Counted from the first letter of the stretch, positions 33,116-44,207 are shown. The stretch is 64,000 nt of DNA from Hexactinellida sp. DTS-2022 (GCA_028753945.1 JAPNXP010000011.1:1922001-1986000); one strand, 5' to 3'. Notes: generated from the letters alone by a model not told the origin. Numbers and translations: made by a program.

Positions 33116-33606
33116 CAGTGTTGTAAATCAAATCAAATATTTCAAATATTTGATTTGATTTAAGAGAATTTGAATTCTCAAATGATTTGATTTGATTTGA
33201 TTTGAAATTATTTCAAATCATTTTCAAATCATTTTCGAATCATTTTTCAAATCATTTTCAGATGATTTTCAAATAGTATTCGGTAAATCATTTTCAAATC
33301 GTTTCCAAATCGCTTTAGTATAATTTCACGTCATTTTCAATTCAATTTCAAATATATAAGATCATTTTCATAATTTCTATACGTTTTGACAGTGATTCAG
33401 AAATGATTTGAAAGTTTCAAATATTTCAAATATTTGATTTGATTTGATTTGAAATTATTTGAAATTTCTAATATTTGAATTGATTTGATTTGAAATGATT
33501 TGAAATCTCAAATGATTTGAAATGATTTGATTTGAAATAATTTTAAATCTAAAATGATTTGATTTGATTTGATTTGAGAAAAAAAAATGATTTATTTACA
33601 ACCCTG
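33116..33606. mobile_element. 491-bp hAT-type MITE built of TTTGA pentamers, second copy
   Basis: The termini are the same as the copy at 32553, with a different exact 8-bp duplication CTCCACAT (33108-33115 and 33607-33614). The interior is longer, with TTTCAAATCA runs in the middle. The separate duplications show two independent insertions 345 bp apart in the same host element. Confidence 0.9.
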
Positions 33607-34030
33607 CTCCACATACCATTACTTTCAAGCCGCGAGGATTCTGTACTCTCCTAAGAGCAACATATAATTGTCCATGACTAAATATAGCCTACGGAGTAGG
33701 TAAAATATACCGACTGGATTAAGACTCTGTCCCTGACCTTTGTTAATAGTAATACAAAATGCAGGACGAATTGGAAATTATTTTCGCCTGAGAACAAACG
33801 GGAAGTCTGTCTCAGAAGGTATCATCACTATTCGAGGTATGAACACTCGTTTAGCACCATGTGTTCCAGTTGCAATTTCAGCATCATATACATGGCTTGA
33901 AATTTCAATAATTGTTAAGCGAGAGCCATTACACATCCCTTGAGTGGGATCTATACTACGCAAAAGTATTACTGAGGCGTATTTCTTAAGCAGGAATATG
34001 GAACAATGCATAATTTTGTTTGACAATTGA

Positions 34031-34529
34031 TATTTAGAGTGTTTCTAATTGCACTCAGTGCGATAGACAAGAAAACAAGGGGTCACTCGATATGATTACT
34101 CCCAATTCGGAGATCAGAATATTATCACATTCTTACCGTTGATATGGAAAATCCAAACAATATTTTCCCCAACTATAGTCAATATACCCATCAAAATGCT
34201 GGAAATTAAGTATTGAGCACGAATCTGACAATATAAACTCGCTATGGATGCATTTAAATAAGCTATCCTTGATTCAAAATGCCGGCGATTGACTTCGGAC
34301 ACCAATTCTAGACCCCTTGAATTGTTTTATTTTATAAATTATGCTATGGGCTATATATGAAATTGATCAGCACCTAAAATACAACAATTGTGCAAAATTT
34401 GGTACTTTTATCTTGAAAATTCACAGTTCTACCATATTTCTGTACCATATTGCTGGACTATATGATATTGAGTTACAGTGTAAAATGACGTTTTTCAAAA
34501 TAACATAGACTATTCCAATCTCTAGGTTA
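34031..34529. other. Non-coding stretch
   Basis: No coding block or repeat with clean ends is recognised between the helicase relic and the hAT/P nest. Confidence 0.45.
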
Positions 34530-34846
34530 CTTTCTATTAGGGCTGTACCGGATATCAGGTTATAATCCGGTATCCGGTTGTATCCGGCCAGTTACCGGAT
34601 ATGAACAACTACCCGGCTGGATAACGGTCCCAATTGTATTTGTGTATGAATTATAGAATAACTATCTCTCCGAAAATATCAAGTGAATTTCCATAGCTCT
34701 AGGGTCATTAACCGTCCATTTCTTCTGTCCTTCATAATGTCTGGTATAGGTTTTCTTGTATATATATTCTTGGAGTAAAATTTAGATAATGTGTAATAGC
34801 AGAACTAGTTGATTGAAAAAATATTATGATCACCCATAGCCTACTC

Positions 34847-34853
34847 TATAAAA
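34847..34853 (+). promoter_or_regulatory. TATA box inside the P-element inverted repeat
   Basis: TATAAAA lies within the left inverted repeat, 222 bp upstream of the transposase ATG at 35075, and is mirrored in the right repeat. Transposase binding at the ends could therefore compete with transcription; that is inference from position. Confidence 0.4.
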
Positions 34854-35074
34854 GGCCAGACAGTAAAGTTGAAATATAGTACCAGGGATGCAGTAGTAAG
34901 TGGGCATTTATAACCAACCATAATTTTTAGCAATCTTTGTTTCATTAATAGTTCACATGCCTATTTTTTTAATTATACTATTATATACGCGCATAATACA
35001 TATATTTATCTTGTTCCCTACTATTATTAGTCTTTTGGGTTCCTAACTATTAGATACTAATTCTTACGTTCAAG

Positions 35075-37942
35075 ATGCCGAACAGTTGTTCAGCTCCGGG
35101 CTGCCAGAGTAACTACTACGAGTCAGACGACCGAGTTACCGTTTTCAAAATGCCAACAAATCCACCTGAACTGAAACAAGCTTGGATCCGGGCTCTACGT
35201 CGTGATGATATTGCTGACATGAAGGTAGTGCGAGTGTGTTTTATTAAACATTTCAGGGAAGAAGACATAGAAGCGGCGCATAAAGTACCCAAAGGAGACG
35301 GAACGTTCACAGAAGTACCTCGTGACAGGCCTAAGTTGAAAGAAGGCGCTGTTCCATGTTTGCTGCCTCGATGTCCATCTTATTATTCAACAACATCGAA
35401 AACGAAGCGGACTCGCTTCTCATACGACTCAAAGGAAGAAGAATTGCTGACTAAAACCATACAGATGAGTTTGATTACTGAGACAGAGGAAACATATAAG
35501 TACAAGATCAATACTCTACAGGATCTAAAAGATAAGTTGACTCTCGTTTCTTTACCTAATAATTGGTTAGTATGGTACCGTGATAATCTTGCCACATTTA
35601 TTCTCCCCAGTCTGATAGGACGGAATATATCAGTCGACCTCTATCTTGAAATTAATTGTTTTCTATCCTCAGATGCTTTTGCGAATGGACAAAATATTTC
35701 TATTACTGCCAACTCAATAACTGATATCCGAGAAATTGAATCAATTATTTGCGAAATATCCTCGAAATACACCTCTAAGTATATTAACAACTGTCATGAA
35801 TATCATATACATCGAGCCAAAGAACACATTATTGAGTCAATTTCTGATATAAAATAAAATGACGGGGTTGAAATACATTCTTCCGGTTTAGAAAAGCTTC
35901 ACTTTATCATTTGTCAGTTAGAAAATACACTTATCCCAAAAAACAGACGAAGGTATAAAGTAATTACACAAATAATGGCTATTAAAACTCATCTCATATC
36001 TCCTGCTAGCTATAGATATCTTCAAGGTTTAGACTGTCTATCTCTACCACACGTTCATACATTGGAGAAGCTATATTCTTCTTTTGGTCTCGAGAATGAT
36101 TTTTGTGCATATCTTAGACATGCTACTTCGTCTTTTACTCCTCAGGAACGGAATGTAATTATTCAAATGGATGAGATACATGTCAAATCGAAAATATCTT
36201 ACAATAGGTGGAAAGGTATATGGCCCAAACTTAAATCCTGAAGATCCAACGAGAACAGTTTTCGCAGTTATGGTATCCAGTCTTCATAAAAAGTGGTCTT
36301 GTATTTCTCGTTTGCTAATATGCGAATCTATCCCCGCCGAAAAAATATTTCCTATCATAAAATCTTGCATTATCGATATTGAGCATTGTGGTTTGAGCGT
36401 TCAAGTTATAGCAACTGATAACTACCCGTTGAACGTTAATCTCTTTAAATTGTTTTCTCTCAATAATAAGCTAAAGATTAAAGTGCCTCACCCTGTTGAC
36501 AATCACAGAATTCTATTCCTTACGTTTGACTTTGTTCATATATTGAAGAGTATTCGCAACAATTGGCTAAATCAGAAAGATTTTGAGAAACATTTCAATA
36601 TCCAAATCTCGAAAATTTTGCAGTTTATTTTTGCGAATATCCTCTTAGAGTCCATTCAGCTTGCTTCCAAGATATACTTCTTCTTTATAACTCGGAAAGT
36701 CAAAGTTTAGCTAAACTAGCCCCCATCTTACCATGAAAGCTTGTTTTCCTTCTGCTATAGAACGACAAAATGTCAAATTGGTTCTGAAGGTCGTTAACGA
36801 ATTAACACTAGCTGCTCTAAGAATTCGAAACGAATCTCGGTTACCTGAATATCGTAAGAATACTTCTGACTTCATATGTATCCTTCTTTCATTATGGAAA
36901 ATATTCAACATCAATACACCGTTTAAGGGTATCCGTTTAAACGATAGCCTCTCGAACCCTTTGATCCTTAATGATGAAAGATTATTATACTTGACTCGTT
37001 TAGCATTTTGGTTAGATGCTTGGGAAGCGATACCTGGGAAACTAGGAAAATTGAGCAAACAAACATTTACTATTGTTAAGCACGCATGCAATGCACTACC
37101 CGAAATCACTAACCATTTAATTCAAAATTGTGGGTTTTCATACGTTCTATCTTCCTTTTTGCAAACAGATCCGCTTGAACAGCATTTTGGACTATATCGT
37201 ATGATGTCGGGGTCGAATTACCATATATCTTATCTACAAATTCTAGAAACCGAACGTCGTCTCAAGCTATCCACTGTCTTGAATATTTTTTCTCAGCAAT
37301 CGGACTCTTCCTTATCCAATCAGACATTCGTCAAATCCTTTTCTACCCAGATTTTATTAATCCTGATCATGATGTCTATATAATTTTAGATCCGTTCCTT
37401 GAAGATATAGGCGATTTATCATCCATCGAATGTAATACACAAATTCTTCAATCTTTAGCCTTTATCGCAGGTTATGCAGTTCACAAATAATGAAACATCA
37501 CCAACCTTGTCATGTCTGCCTTGATACCTTGACATTTGATAAAGAGTTTCTATTCGATCTTGACTTTCCTTCGGAGTTTAAGCTCCTCCATTTAACAGAT
37601 CGTGGTCGACTGAAGTATCCATCTGAACCGCTTCTTTCTGTTGTAATTATTCTGTGGAAAATATTCGTTCTAATTGAAAGTGATGACAACCTCTTGACTA
37701 AACTTTTAGAAGGTTCATCTAGAGATTTTCTTGTACAACTCACATTAATCTTCATAGGAGAAATTGGTGACAATGATGTTTGGAGATGTAAATGTGTTAA
37801 TTGCGATACTTGTATGTGGAAGATCGTGCGCCAACTTATATTTACTGCAGCAAATTGTATTATCGCAAATAAAATTAAAAATTACAACTCATTATTAAGT
37901 TCAAGAGCAATTGAAAAGCGTAAATTAAAGAAATTTTCATAG
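35075..37942 (+). pseudogene. P-element transposase with N-terminal THAP zinc finger, nearly intact
   Basis: P transposases cut and rejoin DNA using an RNase-H-like DDE core and bind sites through a THAP finger. Residues 1-100 form the finger: C5, C10, W37, C55, H59 and the AVPxxxP motif; the spacing C55-x3-H59 is one residue longer than the usual C-x2-H. Next come 'HLISPASYRYLQGLDCLSLP' (36.0 kb), 'IIQMDEIHVKSK' (first Asp, about 36.16 kb), 'VIATDNYPLNVNLFKL' (second Asp), 'TFDFVHILKSIRNNWLN', 'FNINTPFKGIRLND', and 'QTDPLEQHFGLYRMMSG' (Glu, about 37.17 kb). The C-terminus has 'QPCHVCLDTLTFDKEFLF'. Lesions are few: a TAA at 35855-35857 with the same frame open beyond it, and frameshifts near 36.2, 36.65, 37.3 and 37.5 kb. 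Some may be unspliced introns rather than damage. Confidence 0.88.
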
Positions 37943-38925
37943 ATTTGTTCAGACTTGTTTATTGTTGTTTGTTTTAGTTATTGACCGCTCAGAAGTGAAG
38001 CCAGATTGAAGTCAAGTCCAAATGTCAGAGAGAGAAGATGGGAGTATGTTAGATTTACATTGGACAACTCTCTTTGATCGTGTGTGTCGATCTAATTTGT
38101 AATTGTTGATTTTATGTTTGTATTTATACGATGATCAACCGTACACTGCCCAGATTCTCAAAACGTGACATTTGGAAAAGTGGTCAATAAAATCATTCAA
38201 ATTTCGTGTAAATACGGATTTATAGATGATTTTGTATACTCTATCGATTTCAATCAAAAAAATGAAATTTTCAAAATTTGTGATGATGACGTGGCAGAAA
38301 AGTGCAATGCTCCACTTGCCTGCCACTAGCTTCTGTATATAGGATTATTTAAAATTTCACTGTGGAAATAGCCATAAGATGATATTATACTAAATAATAA
38401 CTTTTTTAGGATATTTGGTTAGGCTATTATAGAGTTGTGATAGATATAACTCAAATAAATTCTATTTCTGGTAATCCATGGTTCATCTAAAGCAGATTTG
38501 TCGATATTTTGAATATCAACGTAACTTTTTTATCCTGAGGCAGAATTGTTCAAACTTCGAAGATTTGATAAGAAACACTATAGTTGTATTTGTTCATGTT
38601 GAGAAACAAAGGTTTATTCAAATGGTAGGTCTGTTATATTGATTTTAAGAAAAAGTATGTGTCATCACTTTTTGTCAAATCCTTGTTGAAATTTATTTCC
38701 AAAATTTGTAGCATGTTTAGAAATTATTGTACTCTTTTTGGATCTCGAATCAGTAATATCTAAATATTAAATACAATGAACTACAGTATATCCTATTTTG
38801 CAGAAAAATCCTTGGGCAGTCTTCAGTTAAAATACGCGGATAGAGTTTCTCATAGTTTCTAAATAAGGGGTAAATAATATCAGTTATGTCTATAGAGAAA
38901 CATAACTTTAAATACAATATTGTTA
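37943..38925. other. 3' non-coding part of the P element
   Basis: No coding block is seen between the transposase stop and the inserted mariner MITE. Confidence 0.5.
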
Positions 38926-38927
38926 TA

Positions 38928-39427
38928 CAGTGGAACCTCTATAAGTGGGGGAGCTGGGACGGGGAAAATTTCAATTGCCCCCCATTCCCCGGTTATAAAA
39001 TTCAATTGGAAAAACATTATATATGCTATATTATACAAAATATTCATATAACACACACATTAATGCACGTTCTAGTTCTTATTTGTATATTATGACAATT
39101 TAGTTAACTGCTGATCTACACTAGGTGATTTCTTCTAAAAACATCAGAGTAGATCAATCGAAAATATTTTTTCTGTAGAACTTTTGAGTCGATTTATTGG
39201 AAATATTGTATTATTTTATAAGAATCATGTTAGGATTTGTCCATTCCCCCCATTTATGGAGGTTGTTTTGTATGGAGATAAAAACTCCTTGAAATTTATG
39301 GTCCCCCATTCCCCACTTCCCCGCTTATAGAGGTTCATTTGTATGGATATATACGAATATGGTAAAAAAATTCCCCACTTATGGAGGTTCCCCATTTATA
39401 GAGACCCCACTTATAGAGGTTGCACTG
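38928..39427. mobile_element. 500-bp mariner-type MITE inside the P element
   Basis: The ends are CAGTGGAACCTCTATAAGTG and, read inward from the right, CAGTGCAACCTCTATAAGTG, with TA on both sides (38926-38927 and 39428-39429). Internal CCCCATT/GGGGA and 'TTATGGAGGTT' repeats lie near the ends. It is the innermost and youngest layer of the nest. Confidence 0.85.
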
Positions 39428-40035
39428 TATTGTAATATAGAAAAAGTCCACTTACTACTTCATCCCTGGTACTTTTATTGTCTGGCCTTTTATAGAGTAG
39501 GCTATGGATCACCTTATTGTGAATTTCTACAGGAGGATTTTCATTTATTGTTTTTTTTGTAAATTTCTGGATGTGAAAGTTTTATGAGGTTCCACAGTGG
39601 TGATGTGCTATATATTTTAGGATTTTCACCACGTCATATATGTATTGGCATCACGTTCATTACAGATTGCTCTGAAGAATCGTTCTTGGATAGTGAGAAA
39701 AATGCCAAATTTCACTCATGCTGGGATTGATTAAATGCAACCTTTCAAGCTATAATATATAGGAATCGAAAATAAATATGTTATTGAAAATATCTTATTT
39801 ACCAAAGGTTAATGCGATTGAAAGTATATTCATATACTGTATCAATTGTGGATTCACATAAAAAATTTTTGAAGGCTCCCTAAAAAAACACAAGCTTAGT
39901 TTATGTACAAATTAATTATGAATAAGCAGAACTTATTCTTGATGTGATATTATGGTTTCATTTGTCAAATACATATTTAGCCGGATATCCGGCCGGAGTA
40001 GAGAATTTCTAATCCGGTACAGCTCTACTTTCTAT

Positions 40036-40484
40036 AAATATTGAATGCAAAGTGTAAACATATTTAGAATTCATTTTTTCTCCTTTATTCGATAATAATA
40101 ATTTCTTGCCGATTTATTTGCAAATTAAAACTGCGCTTTCCAATCACTTGTATAAATTTAACTAATTTTCAGGTACTGCGAACAAAATCTCAAATTGAAC
40201 TGAATTGAGAAGCGATATACCAACATAAATTATTAGTTGTACATCTATTCTATTAATTAAAAATACATTTATACCCGCAGGACCCGAAAACAATCTTAAA
40301 AATAGGCTAAGAATGACCCAATCGCCTAAAAATCTAACTTATATTTGGCTAGATTTAATTTTATGTTGTTTCTATAAATGTTGCATTATGAATATAAATT
40401 ACAAGACTCATGGATAATGACGAAGTGTACTCCTTTTTGAAATAGAATGAATCTGAAAACCTTAGATCCTTGACTCGTTAGTTC
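40036..40484. other. Non-coding stretch before the RAG1/Transib-like relic
   Basis: No gene is recognised; a short MDNDEVYSFLK frame at 40410 may be part of the N-terminus of the following relic. Confidence 0.35.
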
Positions 40485-41721
40485 ATGGCACAATGTTATG
40501 TTCAAGACGAGTATCTTGACCATTACCGAATGAAATTTGTGGCGTTATTAAGAGAGAGAGATGTATGCAGAAAAAGACAAACACTCGAAGCTTGGAAACT
40601 TGTTATCTCCGGCCCATCTATTGCACATACATGCACAGTAACTGATACTTCTTCAGATCTAGGAGAAAAGCCTAGTTCTCGATTGAAACCCTTGCTTGAA
40701 TGTTCTGAAAGCATCAAAGAAACAGAATGTCAAGTCTCCTGGACTGTGTTCGAGATTATGCCGAAATTGAAAAATATTTGCAAAACAAGTAGGTGCCTTA
40801 CTTTCGCAGCTTATTTCAAACGACAAGAAGGATTCTCCGTTGTCAAATTTTTGCAAAAAAATAGTCAAAACTGGTACTTTTGGATCCTCTAGTCGTGAGC
40901 TAAGTCAATCTAATTGCTCATTTCTTCTCGATTTCTTATCTTTAGGGAGGACAAAGTATACCGAATTTCGAAGCTTCTTGAAATCGGAGTATGTAATTTT
41001 ATCTTCCTATAATAGCTTAGCCTCATCCGTTCAAAAGTTAATTTATTAATTAAACGAACTCCAAATTGTGACCAAATTGAACCATCCTATAGGAATCACG
41101 ATCCTGATATCCCAACTAAAGCATTCCTTTTATTTTGTTACCGAATAATACGCATAACGGCTAATACAAAGGAAATAATTTGGAAAAATCCCGTACCTAA
41201 CTCCCCTTTTGCTGTCCTTCCTTTGTCGTTATTTTCAGTCCCAGAAAATGAGGATAACGTACGCTTTCTAATGGAGAACATTAATTTGAAACGAAATACA
41301 TTAAAACGAACGGATTTGAACTTCCGCAGGGGAAATGTAACTTGAGCGTTGAACGAGCTATGTTCGATACTCAAATGGCAGGTATTTTGGACGGTTCCGA
41401 TGGAGCGACTTGTCACTTATGTCAGCTACAAAAGAAGAATTAAAAGACAGGCACTTAATCCAATACAAGTTCCCCATTAATCGAAGCATCATACTAGAAA
41501 AGGAGATACTTCTTGAGGTAGACGAAGATGGGTTTTTGGCCAGACATCCTTCGAAACGATTCAAAATTACTCACAATCAAATTTCAACAATCATTATCTT
41601 ACCAGCCTCTCCATTACATGGATACATTAAAAAATTTCTTGGTTGATGAACCTTGTTTACCACCTTCATGCAGGAGTAAGAAAATGGTCACCTACTTCTT
41701 CAAAAATCGAAACTTCTAAAG

Positions 41722-41855
41722 CAGTGGTTCCCAATCTGGGATCCATGGACCCCTTGGGAGTCCACAGGATGTATTACGGACAATGGGAGGGGGTCCGCAG
41801 AATGTCTAATATTTACTATAGGGGGTCCACGGTTTAAAAAGGTCGGGAATCGCTG
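41722..41855. mobile_element. 134-bp hAT-type MITE in the RAG1-like relic
   Basis: The ends are CAGTGGTTCCCAATCTGGGA and, read inward from the right, CAGCGATTCCCGACCTTTTT. The exact 8-bp duplication TTCTAAAG lies at 41714-41721 and 41856-41863. It belongs to the same terminus family as the element at 61187. Confidence 0.92.
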
Positions 41856-42154
41856 TTCTAAAGCATTTGTTCATGATTTCTTACAAGAGAAACGGGAATT
41901 AGGATCGACTTTCCAAATAGTCAAGGGGAAACATCAACCACACTAAACGTGTCAAGGCAGTATTTCTGGAAGGTGCGATTAAACAAATCGCTGTCTCCGA
42001 TTGGTTGTGACCTTGTAGACAGTCGTTTACGACCATTTACTCGAATCTTGGTGTCATTGTCAGGATTTATACCAGCGACAAGACTATTAACGAGAAAACA
42101 TTCGAAATTCATCGCAAGGTCACTTACCAACTTATCATTGATCACTTTTCTTGG

Positions 42155-42702
42155 CAGGGGCGACGCCAGCCTTGGTGACTCCACATTGTATCTATAAGTT
42201 GTGACATTATTCAAAATTATGTCAGTGAATACATTGGTAGAGGTTGGTTTATAATGTAATATATTAATATTATATGGTTGCAAGGAGTTATCCAGGAGCG
42301 CTACTCGCTCCTTTTGGAGCATGATTTTTGGAAAATTAGAATTTAGGATCTTCAAAATTTGGAATCCTCTCCTATACCGTAACATTAATTTTCGATTTAG
42401 GCGTATGAAAATTGGATCAGACCAGAATTAGGAGCGTATTTACAAATAGCTGTATAATACACTGTATAGTTGTTATGATTGTTCAAACTCCCAGGGCCGT
42501 GACTTCTTTTAGAAGTCACGGCCCTGGGGCTTTTTTTTTCTGCCCTAAAGATATAATAAATCTGTTTGTTATCTTAATCAAAATTGATGTTTATGTTATT
42601 TTGATATTGAATTAATTGAAAGATGGCGCCTCCTAAGGGGGCTCCAATATTTTCACAAGGGTCGCCATGGAGCCCTTTGGCGCCCCACTGGAGCCGCCCC
42701 TG
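42155..42702. mobile_element. 548-bp hAT-type element in the RAG1-like relic
   Basis: The ends are CAGGGGCGACGCCAG and, read inward from the right, CAGGGGCGGCTCCAG. The exact 8-bp duplication TTTCTTGG lies at 42147-42154 and 42703-42710. Removing it rejoins 'LIIDHFSW' to the following block of the relic. It contains the palindrome at 42490-42528. Confidence 0.9.
42490..42528. repeat. Perfect 18-bp palindrome with hAT-like ends
   Basis: The arms CCCAGGGCCGTGACTTCT and its reverse complement surround only TTT. Each arm contains CAGGGCCGTG, a hAT-type terminus, so this may be a hAT insert reduced to its two inverted repeats. No target duplication is visible. Confidence 0.75.
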
Positions 42703-42972
42703 TTTCTTGGCCAATGTCACACCAGCGCTCCACAAGATTTTAGCTCACTCAGTAGATTAATGTCAAGATTTGGAAAGAGGAATGAAAGAAAGAGGAATGG
42801 AAAGAGGAATGAAAACGTTTTTCCGAAGGCTTGGAATCGTGCAACAAGCACAAAAGAAAATACCGCGAGTTATTGGCACGAAAAACAAACTTCGAGGATA
42901 ATATCCGTGATGTGTTCGTGCGTCTCTTCTGTCAGAGTAATTATGTTTAATTCTTACAGAGGAAGAACATAG

Positions 42973-43750
42973 AACTTAAACATAAACAAAATCCTCTCAT
43001 TTAACGAATGACGAGCTATTCTTGAGGTTAATTTGAGATTAATCATGTAATATCTTTATAGTTGCATTTAAGTCTTAAGATCGATCTTAAGACCGAACTT
43101 AACCACAATTTTCTTTGTAGAAGCCTATTTCTGAGTTCTAAGTTATGCTTGCCCCAACCTCAGTGATTCTTCACTAATGGAAATATGTGCGCATTTGGAT
43201 AATCCTTTCATCAATCAAAGATTCTCATCCGTATTCAAGGTTAAGCAATTGGAAATTGAGGAATACCTGAATATTATTTACTAATCTGATTGTATTTAGA
43301 ATTGAAAAACCCATGAATCTCAAAATATATTATATGATTGACTTGATGACTCGGGAGTCACCACGAGTCATCGAGTCACCGAATTTTGGCACGAGTCACT
43401 GAATTTTATCACAAGTAAAATCACTCGGCGACTCATTTAAAGCTCTGCTCAATTTCACTACTTCCGATTGTTTATATGTTAGATAGCAACTAGACCCGCC
43501 TCCACTCAAGATTCTGAAGATGTTGCCTCAGCCACGCGGCACGCTGATAATCTCTCCCTGGGGATGACTATCCCGGACTCTTGGCCACTTAGACTCACTT
43601 ATCTCTTCTCAAACATGAATGCGCATCTATCGGACCACGCAAAGTTCGTGGGCTTTTTCCTAAATCTAGGGCCCCAGAATTTGGGGTTTCCCTTATCCGG
43701 GAGCAAAACCCCAAGATGGGGCACACAACCCCATTGATAAACAGGTGATA
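42973..43750. other. Non-coding; inverted TTAAG repeat near 43063-43110
   Basis: Around 43063-43110 the sequence CTTAAGATCGATCTTAAGACC resembles the interior of the Harbinger-like MITE at 44383. Otherwise no gene is recognised. Confidence 0.4.
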
Positions 43751-43829
43751 TCTATACTATTAAAACAATTCTCATGTGTTTTGTGTGCGCCTCTGGTTGC
43801 CCAGCAACCGAGCAAGCGTCTCGCGCTAG
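43751..43829 (+). mobile_element. 79-bp miniature Helitron-like element
   Basis: The segment starts TCTATACTATTAAAAC right after an A and ends GCGTCTCGCGCTAG right before a T, the A|T insertion context of Helitrons. A hairpin GGTTGC-CCA-GCAACC lies 16 nt upstream of the terminal CTAG. TC start, 3' hairpin and CTRR end are the defining Helitron signals; the element is extremely short. Confidence 0.6.
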
Positions 43830-44207
43830 TTTCTATAGTTCATCGATTTCACTTTTTTGGATTAGACTCGAATCTTTATTCTTTTGTTTCATTGTCTTCC
43901 CGTTACTTGTTCCACAATGAAAGTATTAACACCAACTTAAATAATTAGCTAAAATGGATTTCGCCCAAGTGAGTCTCGTTCAAATGAATTTCGCTCGAAT
44001 GAGTATGCTCAACTGGGGAATCCCCAGTAAATGATGGGGTCTGAATTACTCTCATTGAATTATTAGACAGGGGTTCTCTTTTAACTATCCATATATTAGA
44101 GTAATCCATTGTGTCAATATTGTTTAAGAAACATTTATGAAAATTGATTTCTCTGAATTACTCAGTTAAAAAATTTTTTTGTCCATGTCGTACTCTTTTA
44201 AAACGAA

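Larger units (their letters stand above)
32124..34026 (-). pseudogene. Helitron-type helicase C-terminus followed by OTU domain
   Basis: Reading the minus strand from 34026, the first block has 'LLRSIDPTQGMCNGSRL', 'GAKRVFIPRIVMIP' and, past a stop, 'FPIRPAFCITINKGQGQSL', the last motifs of PIF1-like helicases fused to Helitron Rep proteins. After a TTTGA-rich MITE (33116-33606) comes 'VRNVVYKEVF', which matches the end of such helicases. A second MITE (32553-32770) then splits a frame; joined across it, 'NGMDIVDST' continues to 'LKDYYDSIEARL' and an OTU-like block 'YPVTGDDNCLYRALVHYIFG' (Asp and Cys present, C-terminal His unclear), ending at 32124. Helitron2/Helentron-type elements carry OTU domains, so this may be the 3' part of one. 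Stops and two insertions make it non-functional. Confidence 0.7.
34835..39506 (+). mobile_element. Near-complete P element (copy C) with terminal inverted repeats
   Basis: The left end starts CATAGCCTACTCTATAAAAG and the right end, read inward, is identical over 28 bp; similarity then continues with an indel to a shared CCAGGGATG and AGTAGTAAGTGG. The flanks share GATCACC exactly (34828-34834 and 39507-39513), 7 bp where P elements usually make 8. The first two bases, CA, match the start of Drosophila P inverted repeats. It carries a transposase gene (35075-37942) and a mariner MITE in its 3' part. Confidence 0.85.
34538..40027. mobile_element. Outer hAT-type element containing a P element
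   Basis: The left end TAGGGCTGTACCGGAT and the right end, read inward, TAGAGCTGTACCGGAT form the inverted repeats. The exact 8-bp duplication CTTTCTAT lies at 34530-34537 and 40028-40035. Subterminal CCGGATATCCGG motifs occur at both ends. Without the inserted P element (34835-39506) the host element would be about 0.8 kb with no coding capacity. Confidence 0.85.
40485..42972 (+). pseudogene. RAG1/Transib-like transposase relic
   Basis: Blocks in changing frames share the order of RAG1-core/Transib proteins. The N-terminal part has 'SNCSFLLDFLSLGRTKYTEF' (40.93 kb). At 41.1-41.3 kb comes 'FCYRIIRITANTKEI' with 'PNSPFAVLPLSLFSVPENED', resembling the RAG1 stretch that follows its first catalytic Asp. 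'MFDTQMAGILDGSDGATCHL' (41.37 kb) holds the C-x2-C pair corresponding to CTLC of RAG1. 'KITHNQISTIIILPASPLHG' lies near 41.6 kb, then a hAT MITE, then 'TSTTLNVSRQYFWK'. The last block, past a second hAT element, has 'GLESCNKHKRKYRELLARKT', like the [20 protein letters not shown] region around the RAG1 catalytic Glu. The segment expected to carry the first Asp (DGxDGSG in relatives) is absent near 41.06 kb, and the expected second-Asp position seems to read Ile. The relic is inactive. Confidence 0.6.

Noticed and set aside
32946-33158. Plus-strand ORF of 70 residues
   Set aside because: The opposite strand carries the helicase terminus (VRNVVYKEVF) over the same bases, and the ORF end runs into MITE sequence.
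36711-37109. 132-residue minus-strand ORF in the P element
   Set aside because: It is antisense to conserved P transposase blocks (FNINTPFKGIRLND) and has no motif.
41921-42385. 154-residue minus-strand ORF
   Set aside because: It overlaps the plus-strand RAG1-like blocks (TSTTLNVSRQYFWK) and crosses the hAT insertion boundary, so it is an antisense shadow.
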